DNA from: Pseudobdellovibrionaceae bacterium
Lineage (GTDB): Bacteria; Bdellovibrionota; Bdellovibrionia; Bdellovibrionales; Bdellovibrionaceae
DNA length: 64,000 nt
Assembly: GCA_947449255.1 (NCBI GenBank)
Contig: CANFQX010000001.1
Span: 248,001 to 312,000 of the forward strand
Direction of reading: 5' to 3'
Shown piece after piece: positions 44,223 through 52,818 of the stretch (position 1 is its first letter; every line of letters begins with the position of its first letter). The position numbers and the translations under genes were made by a program. The notes under the pieces were generated by a model. The model was not told the origin of the DNA. It saw only the letters and a list, made by a program, of their open reading frames with translations, and did not search any database.

Positions 44223-45657
44223 GCCTTTTTCAGTTTTCAGTATTCGTTTAAGGCTTTCCTTAATATTTGTCGCTATCTTTGGCGCCACCACGATTTTATT
44301 TAATATGTTCATCTTCAAAATGATGATCGATAATCTTCAGCAAGACTTTGATGATGCCCTATTTAACTATGCCGTCGATGTCTCTCAGGGAGTCGAAATT
44401 GGCCTTAAAGGCGACTTGAATTTTCCACCCCTACGTCTAGATCATGGAAAAATTCTGCCCTTTCCCCTAGGAACAGCGCTGATTCAAGTTCGCCATGCTT
44501 CTGGAGCTGTGCTTGCTCGAGTGGGAAATTTTGGCGAATTCAATCCTCCCTACAAAAAAGATTTTGAACGCATAGGCGGCGGCGACGAAGCCACCTATCA
44601 CACCATTGAACACATCAGCAATATTCCATCGGCTGAGGCCGACTCCTACAGGTTGATTTCATTTCCATTAGATAATGCTTCTAAACCTCAATTGCTCTTG
44701 CAAATTGCGGTTCCCATGACACTCTTAGAAACGCAAATTTCGAATCGCCTGACGCTGATGGAAATAGGAATTCCTTTTATTCTGATCATCGCCACTTTGG
44801 GCGGTGTCTTTTTATCCGCAAGAGCCCTCGCTCCGGTAAAAAATATGATTGAAATCACACAAAACATTAAAGCCAGTGAGCTCTCAACAAGGGTCCCCGT
44901 TCCTCTTGCAAATGACGAAATTAAAAAGTTAGCTCTGACCCTCAATGAAATGTTGAGCCGAATTCAAAAGGCCTTTCAAAGTCAGGAACGCTTCATTGCT
45001 GATGCCTCCCATCAATTACTCACTCCACTGACAATCTTAAGGCAAGAATTAGAACTTTTTAGAAAAAATCCCAGCCAAGACTCCGATTCTTTTATTAAAA
45101 GCTCGATTCAAGAGGTTGATATTTTATCAAAAGTTATTCAGGAAATGCTACTCTTAGCCCGAGCTGATGCCGGACTTGGCGCCTTAAACTTACAAGAACT
45201 ATCTCTTGAAGATCTTGTCTTTGAAGCTCTCTCGCGCTGTGAAAAGCTCGCTACATCAAAATCGATCAAACTGAAACTCAATATCAATAATGAGACTTCT
45301 GAAGATCGAAAAATGATTCTGGGAGACAACGATTTACTGGGAAATCTAGTATTCAATATTGTTGAAAATGCCATCAAATACTCCCCCAACAATGAAGTTG
45401 TCTCAATCCGTGTCACTCACAGAGAGAAAACCTGTGAGCTGGTCGTCGACGACAATGGTCCAGGAATACCTCAAGAGCAGCTGCCCTTTATTTTTGAGCG
45501 CTTTTCACGGGGAACCAATATGGGATCCCAAATAAAAGGCTTTGGATTAGGTCTAGCCATTGCTCAGAAAATAGCCATTCTTCATGGTGCAAAGCTAAGT
45601 GCCGAAAATCACACAGGAAATGGCGCAAGGCTGACTTTTGAGATTAAAAATATTTAA
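44200..45657 (+). CDS. Two-component sensor histidine kinase
   Basis: A 485-residue membrane kinase starting at ATG 44200 within the end of the regulator gene; an upstream frame to 44152 is less likely. Two membrane segments (about residues 15-40 and 185-210) flank a periplasmic sensor of about 145 residues, followed by HAMP (APVKNMIEITQNIKASELS), HisKA with phospho-His in DASHQLLTPLTILRQE (QLL replaces the usual ELR), and a HATPase domain with NIVENAIKYSP, VDDNGPGIP and GFGLGLAIAQKI. It phosphorylates the upstream regulator. The stimulus is not known. Confidence 0.94.
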   Translation: MFLKKIYKPFSVFSIRLRLSLIFVAIFGATTILFNMFIFKMMIDNLQQDFDDALFNYAVDVSQGVEIGLKGDLNFPPLRLDHGKILPFPLGTALIQVRHASGAVLARVGNFGEFNPPYKKDFERIGGGDEATYHTIEHISNIPSAEADSYRLISFPLDNASKPQLLLQIAVPMTLLETQISNRLTLMEIGIPFILIIATLGGVFLSARALAPVKNMIEITQNIKASELSTRVPVPLANDEIKKLALTLNEMLSRIQKAFQSQERFIADASHQLLTPLTILRQELELFRKNPSQDSDSFIKSSIQEVDILSKVIQEMLLLARADAGLGALNLQELSLEDLVFEALSRCEKLATSKSIKLKLNINNETSEDRKMILGDNDLLGNLVFNIVENAIKYSPNNEVVSIRVTHREKTCELVVDDNGPGIPQEQLPFIFERFSRGTNMGSQIKGFGLGLAIAQKIAILHGAKLSAENHTGNGARLTFEIKNI

Positions 45658-45695
45658 TCTCCTTTTCATTTCAGATTTAACCCCCTCTGCTACCT

Positions 45696-45726
45696 TTGAC
45701 TTATTCCAATATTGGAAAACTTAATA
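45696..45726 (+). promoter_or_regulatory. Promoter with palindrome in a long spacer (MerR-like architecture)
   Basis: A TTGACT -35 box (45696-45701) and a TTAATA -10 box (45721-45726) are 19 bases apart, with a perfect palindrome TTCCAATATTGGAA (45704-45717) in between. Overlong spacers with an internal dyad are typical of promoters activated by MerR-type regulators. Ends 18 bases before the start codon of the small exported protein. Confidence 0.4.
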
Positions 45727-45743
45727 ACCATTAGGAGGTTACT

Positions 45744-45956
45744 ATGAAAATCGCTACTATTTTGATGTCTCTTGTTTTTGCTGGTGTTGTTGCTCAAGCT
45801 AACGAAGCTGCTCCTGCTGCTACTACTGCTGCTCCTGCTGCTCCTGCTGCAGAAGTTAAAAAAGAAGAAGTAAAAGCTGAGAAAAAAGCTACAAAAAAAC
45901 ACGCTAAAAAAGCTGCTAAAACTGAAGAGAAAAAAGAAGAAGCTGCTCACCACTAG
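45744..45956 (+). CDS. Small Ala/Lys-rich exported protein
   Basis: A 70-residue protein with a signal peptide (MKIATILMSLVFAGVVAQA) and a mature part composed almost entirely of Ala, Lys, Glu, Pro and Thr, ending in EEKKEEAAHH. A strong AGGAGG ribosome binding site lies 6 bases before the ATG, and a strong intrinsic terminator follows 35 bases after the stop, so it is a well-delimited gene. Polycationic, probably disordered; it may bind DNA, LPS or peptidoglycan. Function unknown. Confidence 0.85.
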   Translation: MKIATILMSLVFAGVVAQANEAAPAATTAAPAAPAAEVKKEEVKAEKKATKKHAKKAAKTEEKKEEAAHH

Positions 45957-45990
45957 TTGAGTGCTTCGAGCTTTACGCTCTAAGTGAAAA

Positions 45991-46018
45991 AGGGAACCGC
46001 AAGGTTCCCTTTTTTTTT
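45991..46018 (+). terminator. Intrinsic terminator
   Basis: Perfect 8-base stem AGGGAACC (45991-45998) and GGTTCCCT (46003-46010), GCAA tetraloop, then a run of nine T to 46018. Classic rho-independent terminator for the small exported protein gene. Confidence 0.92.
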
Positions 46019-46049
46019 GTTTTCGACAGATATTATTTTGCAACGCAAT

Positions 46050-47057
46050 TTAATAATCGCAGGGTGCAACGATCGGCTTGTCACTGCATTCCACTTTACT
46101 TTTCTGTGAGTCCACTTTCATAGATTCAATCCAACGACCACTTCCATCACAGCGCTGACGAACACAAGAAACACCCTCTAAACTAGTCCTACACTTTTTA
46201 GCTTCATTCTCTGGATTGCCAACACAAGTCCAAACGCAATCGTTGTATTTCGCACTGGGCGAATTGCAAATCATGCTGCTTTTGGTTTTTTTCGATAAAA
46301 CTAATTTTTCTTTTTTCTCGGGTTGCCTGAATTTTAGAATCTGAAGTCCTTCTTTTTTAAGAAGTTTTTGATGCTCGCGAACTTCATCTGGGCTGATCAA
46401 TTCGACCGGCAAGAAACGACCCCTGGGAATTTTTTTTCCTCTTAGCAATTCATCAAATACAAATTCACCGGATTCAACAACTCCTTCAAAGGTGGCTTCT
46501 GAGCCCTCACTCACCCTTTTAGAATCCTCCCCATTCAATATCGAAAACAGAGCCTCGCCCTTAAAAGTTTTTAGATTGGCCCTGCCCGTCTCTGAATTTA
46601 AGGTGAAATAAAAATCACCAGAGGGCAGAAAAGACTCAAAGACCTCAGACTTTAGGGTTGATGGAGCCTCAGAATTTTTCTCATCAGAAAAATTCTGCCA
46701 GCGGAGCTGACCTTTTTTTAAAAAAACCTCGGGGGTTTTATGATCTGAAGGCTCCGTTGAGGAGATCATAATTTCAGTCTCGCCAAACAACGTCAACGTC
46801 TGCAGGGGGTTTAAAAAGATTTTAACACTAGAACCAGGGAGTGATTCTATGTGCGCTCGAGCTTTCAATGGCATAGATTTTTTTAAATCTATTTTTTTAT
46901 TGTCTTCAGTCACCAAAAAGGCTTTTCCTTCGACCTGCCCGATGATCGGAGGTTTATCTGCAGCAAGACTTTCAATGGGCACAAGTATAAAAATAAATAA
47001 TATAGCTTTGATTGTGTCGACTATAGTTTTTTGAAAAAGCTTATTTGTTTTTAACAT
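46050..47057 (-). CDS. FecR-like exported protein with Cys-rich tail
   Basis: Start at ATG 47057, with GGGAG 7 bases upstream; it overlaps the glycosyltransferase gene by 17 bases. A signal peptide (IKAILFIFILVPIESLA) is followed by a FecR-like domain (VEGKAFLVTEDNKKIDLKKSMPLKARAHIESLPGSSVKIFL and FGETEIMISS), a beta-helical periplasmic fold. A C-terminal Cys-rich region (residues about 265-335) carries nine Cys, with MICNSPSAKYNDCVWTC and CVRQRC, suggesting a disulfide-stabilised module. Role unknown; probably envelope-associated. Confidence 0.7.
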   Translation of the reverse strand: MLKTNKLFQKTIVDTIKAILFIFILVPIESLAADKPPIIGQVEGKAFLVTEDNKKIDLKKSMPLKARAHIESLPGSSVKIFLNPLQTLTLFGETEIMISSTEPSDHKTPEVFLKKGQLRWQNFSDEKNSEAPSTLKSEVFESFLPSGDFYFTLNSETGRANLKTFKGEALFSILNGEDSKRVSEGSEATFEGVVESGEFVFDELLRGKKIPRGRFLPVELISPDEVREHQKLLKKEGLQILKFRQPEKKEKLVLSKKTKSSMICNSPSAKYNDCVWTCVGNPENEAKKCRTSLEGVSCVRQRCDGSGRWIESMKVDSQKSKVECSDKPIVAPCDY

Positions 47058-47835
47058 TCTCAATCTCCCAGTGCTTGGCGAACCTCAGGAAAATTGAATA
47101 AGATGCACCAACAGCAATTATAAATCCTGGCATCCCATCTAAAAAGCCTCGCTTAAAAAAATAGCACTCTATAAATTTTGAAATGGGCTTGGTAAAAAAC
47201 TTCACATAGGAAAAACTTTTTCCTGAATCCGTAAGCTTTTGGGCTCCCAAGGTTGAATAGCGATCGTTCGTGATGACTTGATCACTGAGGTCATCGAAAA
47301 CCCAGTGCAAAATGGGATTTTTAAAATAGCCAATCTTCTTAACTTCGACTTTTTCATGCAACACTTCTGAATTCCACTGTGATATCATCTTATTAAAAAA
47401 TCTGAGCTGGTAATCAGGATACCAACCGCCATACCCTATCCAGCGACCCAAATGGAAAGATTTCCGGGGAAAATAATAACCCATCTCAGAGCTTAAAGTG
47501 GCATAAGAATTCTGAATTTCTGCGCCCAACTCAGGACTGAACGCCTCATCAGCATCCAGTGATATAATCCAAGAATTTTTTGCTAGACTGGCTGCAAAGG
47601 CCTTTTGAGGCCCAAAGCCTCGCCATTTTTCTTGAAAAACAAGGGCACCACACTTTTTTGCTAATTCAACCGTGCAATCCGAAGAGAAACTATCAACAAC
47701 AATCACTTCATCAGCGAAGGGAGCTGAACGAATGCATCGCTCTATATGAGCCTCTTCATTGAAAGTGATGATAACAAGAGATATTGGGAGTTTAATCACG
47801 CTTTTAATGTTCTCTGCTGACGAAGGTCTTGTCAA
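47041..47835 (-). CDS. Family 2 glycosyltransferase (LPS core WaaE/KdtX-like)
   Basis: Transfers a sugar from a nucleotide donor, probably in LPS core assembly. Nucleotide-binding strand ISLVIITFNEEAHIERCIRS, then EVIVVDSFSSDCTVELAKKCGA, WRGFGPQKAFA, and the metal-binding SLDADEAF (DxD). YYFPRKSFHLGRWIGYGGWYPDYQLR and VLHEKVEV are typical of the WaaE-like branch. The start codon is uncertain: TTG at 47835 is used, with GTG at 47799 an alternative. The 3' end overlaps the FecR-like gene. Confidence 0.88.
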   Translation of the reverse strand: MTRPSSAENIKSVIKLPISLVIITFNEEAHIERCIRSAPFADEVIVVDSFSSDCTVELAKKCGALVFQEKWRGFGPQKAFAASLAKNSWIISLDADEAFSPELGAEIQNSYATLSSEMGYYFPRKSFHLGRWIGYGGWYPDYQLRFFNKMISQWNSEVLHEKVEVKKIGYFKNPILHWVFDDLSDQVITNDRYSTLGAQKLTDSGKSFSYVKFFTKPISKFIECYFFKRGFLDGMPGFIIAVGASYSIFLRFAKHWEIENVKNK

Positions 47836-47881
47836 ATGATTCCCAACTCGCTACAGTTTTTGAACTGAAGGATAATACAAC

Positions 47882-48517
47882 ATGAAATATAAAAAATTTG
47901 GCCTTTCATTTTTTCTTTTCGTTTGCACAAGCGTAATAATCAGCACTCCGGCAAAGGCTTACTTAAGTCTTGCCGAATCAGGAGAGTTGATTCCAAAGCA
48001 TGGCTACCAACTTGGTCTAGAAACCCAGGCGCTCACCAATCTCAATAGTGGTTTAAATCTCAATTTGTTATTAGATGCTCCGGTCAATGACTCGACGACC
48101 GCCCGCTTGGAGCTCGGTGGTGGATCTATTGATTTTAATGCCTTTGCCAGTTTGAAATGGATGCCCTTTCCTGATGTCGACAACCAGCCAGCCATGGGTC
48201 TCAGATTTGGTGCAGGCTTTGCCCGCGATGAAAACCAAAACTTTGTGCAAGCCCAAGTGTCCCCACTGATCAGCAAAAAATATGAGATCGAATACGGGAT
48301 GACCGTCCCCTATTTTGCGCTGCCATTTACTTTGATCAATAATAAAGACGAAACTTTTATAGCGACAAACGTCACCGTGGGTTCTGAATTCCAACATCGC
48401 GAATGGAAAACATTCACCGTCGGAGGCGAGATTGGCCTGGATTTAAATAAATCTTGGTCCTATGTCTCATTGTTTGCAAAGTTCCCTTTCGAAAGCAGTA
48501 AAGGATTTGGTAAATAA
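47882..48517 (+). CDS. Exported outer-membrane-like protein upstream of mreB
   Basis: A 211-residue protein with a signal peptide (FFLFVCTSVIISTPAKAY). The body shows amphipathic strands (TARLELGGGSIDFNAFASLKWM and WSYVSLFAKFPFE). AAGGAT precedes the ATG. One base separates its stop from the mreB start. No family recognised; probable barrel. Confidence 0.6.
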   Translation: MKYKKFGLSFFLFVCTSVIISTPAKAYLSLAESGELIPKHGYQLGLETQALTNLNSGLNLNLLLDAPVNDSTTARLELGGGSIDFNAFASLKWMPFPDVDNQPAMGLRFGAGFARDENQNFVQAQVSPLISKKYEIEYGMTVPYFALPFTLINNKDETFIATNVTVGSEFQHREWKTFTVGGEIGLDLNKSWSYVSLFAKFPFESSKGFGK

Positions 48518-48518
48518 T

Positions 48519-49562
48519 ATGTTTTCATGGTTTTTTAAGAATGAGGCAGGCACTGCTGCAGATCTCTATGTGGATTTAGGAACAGCTAACACACTGATTG
48601 CCGCTCGCGGCAAGGGCGTGATTCTCAACGAACCCACACTGATAGCCTACCAGCAAATCAATCAGACCAAAAAAAGAGTCATTGCTGTTGGTTTGGATGC
48701 AAAAGAAAAACTTGCGAAAAATCCAGGCAATATTTTTGCACAAAAGCCTATTCGGGATGGCGTTATTGCTGACTTTGAAACAACTGAAGTCATGTTGAAG
48801 CATTTTTTGAATGCTCCTGGAGTAAAGTCGGCCTTTTCAAGACCAAGAGTCGTGGTTTCGCTTCCTTATGGCGTCACCGAGGTTGAAAAAAAAGCCGTGA
48901 TTCAATCCTGCAAAGCCGCGGGAGCAAAGGATGTCTTTTTAATCGACGAACCTATGGCTGCCGCCATTGGCTCGGGTTTAAATGTCAAAGCGGCCGAAGG
49001 CTGCATGATTGTTGATATGGGCGGGGGCACGACTGAGGTTGCGGTCATTGCTTTAGCAGATATCGTTTATTGCCAAGCGGCTCGCATAGGTGGCCATAAA
49101 TTAGACACAGCCATTGTGGACTTTTTTAAACGCACCAAAAAATTTATCATCAGTGAGCCTGTTGCTGAACAGCTCAAGGTCGCCATTGGCACAGCCGTTC
49201 CCAAGAAAGACATTCGCTATCTCACTGTTTCGGGACGCGATGCTGATACAGGGATGATCAAGGATATGGAAATCAGCTCCGAAGACGTGGGCCTAGCCAT
49301 GAATGGCTGCATCCAAGAAGTCATCAATGCTATTCATCGGGCTTTAGAACACACTCCCCCTGAACTCGTCTCTGATATTATCGAAAGAGGCGTGGTGCTT
49401 GCTGGTGGTGGCGCGTTGATTAGAGATTTTGATATTCGGATCCAAAACGAAGTTCGCTTGAATGTTCGAATCGCTGAAAATCCTTTGGTCGCCATTGCCA
49501 TGGGTGGAGAAAAAGTTCTCAGCGATCCTGAATTATTGGATAAAATTCAACTTGAAGTTTAA
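48519..49562 (+). CDS. mreB: MreB-type actin homologue
   Basis: A 347-residue actin-fold ATPase forming membrane-associated filaments that guide peptidoglycan synthesis and cell shape. Start at ATG 48519, where the conserved MFSWFFKN membrane-binding amphipathic helix begins. Visible are phosphate-1 DLYVDLGTANTLIAARG, VVVSLPYGVTEVEKKAV, the connect/phosphate-2 VDMGGGTTEVAVIAL and the adenosine motif VVLAGGGALIRD. Typical length. Unusually, mreC and mreD do not follow; the next gene is convergent. Confidence 0.95.
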   Translation: MFSWFFKNEAGTAADLYVDLGTANTLIAARGKGVILNEPTLIAYQQINQTKKRVIAVGLDAKEKLAKNPGNIFAQKPIRDGVIADFETTEVMLKHFLNAPGVKSAFSRPRVVVSLPYGVTEVEKKAVIQSCKAAGAKDVFLIDEPMAAAIGSGLNVKAAEGCMIVDMGGGTTEVAVIALADIVYCQAARIGGHKLDTAIVDFFKRTKKFIISEPVAEQLKVAIGTAVPKKDIRYLTVSGRDADTGMIKDMEISSEDVGLAMNGCIQEVINAIHRALEHTPPELVSDIIERGVVLAGGGALIRDFDIRIQNEVRLNVRIAENPLVAIAMGGEKVLSDPELLDKIQLEV

Positions 49563-50531
49563 TTAAACGGGGGTCAATCTAGAGCCCCCTTTGATATCTG
49601 CTTTCAGCAACTCCTGAAGTCTTTTTGAAACCACTCCGGGAAGCCCTGTGCCTATTTTGTTTTCTTCATACTGAACCACGGGCAACACATCTAAAGTTGT
49701 TCCTATCATCATCAATTCCAAAGCAGATTTAATTTCAACTTCTGAAATGTCCCGCTCAGTCAGTGAATGAATGAGTCCTTCTTTTTGCAGCGCCTTTGCC
49801 AACTCAAAGACCCGCAACATTGTCGTCCCTTTTAATATTTGATGAAGCCTAGGATGAACCAGGTTCTTGTTTTGATCCAGAACAATCAAATTTTCGGTGC
49901 TCGATTCCGTCACAAAACCATTTTGATCAAAGCCCACCGTAAAATCCAAATGGCGATCGATGCTTTCTTTTTTCATCAAAACATTTTGTAAATAGTTGCA
50001 GGATTTAATGCGGGCAAACCAGGGATCTTTGACTGGAATCTCGCTTTTGCCTATTTTTGCACCTATGGTGTACTTCTCCTCTGGCAGGGTTTTAAATGCT
50101 GAGACCACCAGATACATTTGAGAAGCGACGACCTCATAAGGATTGGTCGTAAATCCACCAGGTCCTCTTGAAATATAAAGCCGCAACAGGGCATTTTTCT
50201 GGCCCGATAAAATAATCGTTTCAAGAATAGTTTTTTTAATTTCTGCAAGACTCATGGGCAGTGGCAGAGAAATGAGCGCTGCGGATTGATTGAGGCGCTC
50301 CAGATGCTCGTCCATTAAAAAGACTTTCCCCTCAATCACTTTAATCGCTTCAAAGACACCATCCCCACGATGAACCATATGATCATCAATGGGCACCATC
50401 ATCAAGGCTGGATCAGTCACCACCCCTCCCCACCAAGTGCTGTACATGGCGTGGTAAGTCTCTTGGGCAGGATATTTATTGTCCATTAATTTCTTTTGCA
50501 TTTCACTTGGGCTAAGCAAGATGAGGGCCAT
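49563..50531 (-). CDS. Class IV PLP-dependent aminotransferase
   Basis: Fold-type IV enzyme of the branched-chain / D-amino acid aminotransferase and aminodeoxychorismate lyase group. DHMVHRGDGVFEAIKVIEGKVFLMDEHLERL near residues 48-75, the PLP-lysine region ARIKSCNYLQNV (Lys in IKSCN), and FVTESSTENLIVLD with the conserved ESS/EN pair. The length of 322 is slightly long, with a 20-residue lead-in. Which product is made cannot be told from the sequence. The stop abuts the mreB stop. Confidence 0.88.
   Translation of the reverse strand: MALILLSPSEMQKKLMDNKYPAQETYHAMYSTWWGGVVTDPALMMVPIDDHMVHRGDGVFEAIKVIEGKVFLMDEHLERLNQSAALISLPLPMSLAEIKKTILETIILSGQKNALLRLYISRGPGGFTTNPYEVVASQMYLVVSAFKTLPEEKYTIGAKIGKSEIPVKDPWFARIKSCNYLQNVLMKKESIDRHLDFTVGFDQNGFVTESSTENLIVLDQNKNLVHPRLHQILKGTTMLRVFELAKALQKEGLIHSLTERDISEVEIKSALELMMIGTTLDVLPVVQYEENKIGTGLPGVVSKRLQELLKADIKGGSRLTPV
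49569..49589. terminator. Hairpin at the convergence of mreB and the aminotransferase
   Basis: GGGGG (49569-49573) and CCCCC (49585-49589) lie directly after mreB and within the last codons of the convergent gene, followed by TTT on the plus strand. Possibly a bidirectional terminator. Confidence 0.35.
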
Positions 50532-50647
50532 GAAAACTCACTTTTTTTTATGGTGGAATGGGAAAACTTTCCCCTGAGATGAGTTAACCCTAACACAGCC
50601 AATTGATAAATTTATAAATTGAAAAAATAACGCGCTGAGTGGCAAAA

Positions 50648-50662
50648 AGGTACGGCGTACCT
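50648..50662. promoter_or_regulatory. Hairpin in the metG leader
   Basis: AGGTAC (50648-50653) and GTACCT (50657-50662) with a GGC loop lie 47 bases before the metG start codon. An AATTTATAAATT palindrome (50608-50619) lies upstream and could carry the -10 box. Confidence 0.3.
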
Positions 50663-50709
50663 CAGGGGATGAAGGTATGATATTTGGTTTGGAGAGAAGG
50701 AGCTTTTAG

Positions 50710-52818
50710 ATGATGTCGCAACGTAAAATTTTGATCACCTGTGCCCTGCCCTATGCCAATGGAAATATTCATATTGGGCATTTGGTGGAATATCTTCAAG
50801 CTGATTTTTGGGCACGTTTTCAAAATATGCGCGGCCATGAGTGCACTTATATTTGTGCGGATGACACCCATGGCACTCCCATCATGGTGAAAGCCCGGGA
50901 ACTGGGAATTACACCCGAAGAATATATTGCGCAAAGCTTTCAAGAGCACACTCAAGATTTTGCCGATTTTCAGGTTCATTTTTCTCATTATGGCTCGACC
51001 AACTCTCCTGAAAATAAAGCTCTCTGTGAGTATTTCTATAAAAAAATGGTCGAGGGAAATCACACGCGCTCGCAAGCGATTCAGCAGTTGTTCTGTGAAC
51101 ATGATAAAATGTTTTTACCAGATCGCTTTGTAAAGGGCACTTGCCCAAAATGCGCGGCCCGCGAACAGTATGGGGACTCCTGTGATGTTTGTGGTGCGAC
51201 TTACACCCCGGCAGAACTTAAAGATGTGCATTGCTCGCTCTGTGGAACCGCGCCCATTTTAAAAGACAGCGAAAGTATTTTCTTTAAGCTCAACGATTTT
51301 AAAGACTATCTTGAAAAATGGATTCCAGCACATTGTTCCTCTGAAATTTCAAAAAAAATGCTCGAATGGTTCAATGAAGATCTGCATGATTTAGATATTT
51401 CCCGAGATGAACCTTATTTTGGTTTTGCAATCCCTGGAACGAACAATAAAAAATTCTTCTATGTTTGGGTGGACGCTCCGATGGGTTATATGTCCACGAC
51501 TGAACAATGGGCCAAAACTCAAGGAAAAACCTTAATAGACATATGGCAGGATCCTTCCCGCGAAATTTATCATTTCATCGGCAAAGACATTGCCAGATTC
51601 CACACCATTTTCTGGCCGTCCTTTTTGAAGGCCGCCGAACTGCGAGCGCCCAATCATGTCTTCGTCCATGGTCATCTCATGGTCAATGGCGAAAAAATGT
51701 CAAAATCGAAAGGCACTTTTATTGCCGCTCGCACCTACTTGAAACATTTAAATCCTGAATACCTGCGCTACTATTATGCGACGAAATTAAATAGCTCTGT
51801 CGATGATATCGATCTTAATCTTGAGGATTTTGTGGCCCGAGTGAATTCGGATCTGATTGGAAAAATCACGAACTTAGGCTCTCGTGGCGGCCAAATGTTG
51901 AAAAAGAAAATGGACGGCCTCATGAGCACTCCGGATCCAGAAGGGATGAATTTAATTATTCAAGCCCAACAAACTGGAAAGCTTATCGCCAGCCATTTTG
52001 AGGCGCGTGATTTTGGCAAGGCCATTCATGAAATTCGTGGCATTGCCGATGATGCCAACAGATACTTTGACGAGAAAGCTCCTTGGAAAAATCTCGAGCA
52101 AGATCCACAGGCCACGAAGCAAGTTCTAACCACCACCTTGAATATCTTTAGAATGCTGGCCATTTATCTAAAGCCCATTTTGCCCAACTACACTTTAAAA
52201 GTTTCTAAGCTTTTGAATGAGGCTGATTATCAGTGGTCTGACATTGAAACCGTTCTTATGAATTGTCCTATCAATGACTATGAACATCTTGCCACTCGCA
52301 TAGAGACAGACAAAGTGAATGCCATGGTTGAGGAAAGCCGCAAGATCAACGAAGATCTTCAGCTTGCCAAAAAGGCGGCCTCCACAGCCGACAATCAAAC
52401 TCAAGCTTCGAACAAAAACAAAACTGCTGCAGCAACAGGGAATGCAAAATCGGGAGCAGCGACACCAACTGCAAGTTCTGACAAACCTGCAGAGATCGAT
52501 TTTTCTGATTTTGAAAAAGTCGAGCTCAGAATTGGACAAGTCATCGAAGCTGAAGAAATTAAAGAGGCTGATAAGCTTTTAAAACTCAAAGTGGATATTG
52601 GCGGCGGACAGGTTCGACAAATCATTGCGGGAATAAAAGCAGCTTACAAAGCGGAAGATCTTTTGGGCCGAAAACTTTTGGTCTGTGTTAATTTAAAACC
52701 TCGAAAAATGAAATTTGGTATTTCAGAAGGCATGGTTTTAGCTGCTGGAAATGGCGGCAGTGATCTTTTTGTATTGGCTGCGGATGAGGGTGCTCAAGTC
52801 GGCCAACGGGTCAAATAA
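50710..52818 (+). CDS. metG: Methionyl-tRNA synthetase with C-terminal tRNA-binding domain
   Basis: Charges tRNA-Met with methionine. Class I features: HIGH-type motif GNIHIGHLVEYL near residues 18-30, zinc knuckle with Cys pairs CPKCAAREQYGDSCDVCG and CSLCG (about 145-180), and KMSKS in GEKMSKSKGTF near 335. The anticodon-binding helical domain is followed by an Ala/Thr/Lys-rich low-complexity linker (about 555-590) and an EMAP-II-like OB-fold (DFEKVELRIGQVIEAEE to the end) as in dimeric bacterial enzymes. AAGGAG lies 7 bases before the ATG. The SpoU methyltransferase gene overlaps its stop. Confidence 0.96.
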   Translation: MMSQRKILITCALPYANGNIHIGHLVEYLQADFWARFQNMRGHECTYICADDTHGTPIMVKARELGITPEEYIAQSFQEHTQDFADFQVHFSHYGSTNSPENKALCEYFYKKMVEGNHTRSQAIQQLFCEHDKMFLPDRFVKGTCPKCAAREQYGDSCDVCGATYTPAELKDVHCSLCGTAPILKDSESIFFKLNDFKDYLEKWIPAHCSSEISKKMLEWFNEDLHDLDISRDEPYFGFAIPGTNNKKFFYVWVDAPMGYMSTTEQWAKTQGKTLIDIWQDPSREIYHFIGKDIARFHTIFWPSFLKAAELRAPNHVFVHGHLMVNGEKMSKSKGTFIAARTYLKHLNPEYLRYYYATKLNSSVDDIDLNLEDFVARVNSDLIGKITNLGSRGGQMLKKKMDGLMSTPDPEGMNLIIQAQQTGKLIASHFEARDFGKAIHEIRGIADDANRYFDEKAPWKNLEQDPQATKQVLTTTLNIFRMLAIYLKPILPNYTLKVSKLLNEADYQWSDIETVLMNCPINDYEHLATRIETDKVNAMVEESRKINEDLQLAKKAASTADNQTQASNKNKTAAATGNAKSGAATPTASSDKPAEIDFSDFEKVELRIGQVIEAEEIKEADKLLKLKVDIGGGQVRQIIAGIKAAYKAEDLLGRKLLVCVNLKPRKMKFGISEGMVLAAGNGGSDLFVLAADEGAQVGQRVK

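Noticed and set aside
45690-46043. 117-codon minus-strand frame rich in Phe and Ser
   Set aside because: It is the mirror of the Ala/Lys-rich small gene (Lys codons read as Phe); the plus-strand gene has a strong ribosome binding site and terminator.
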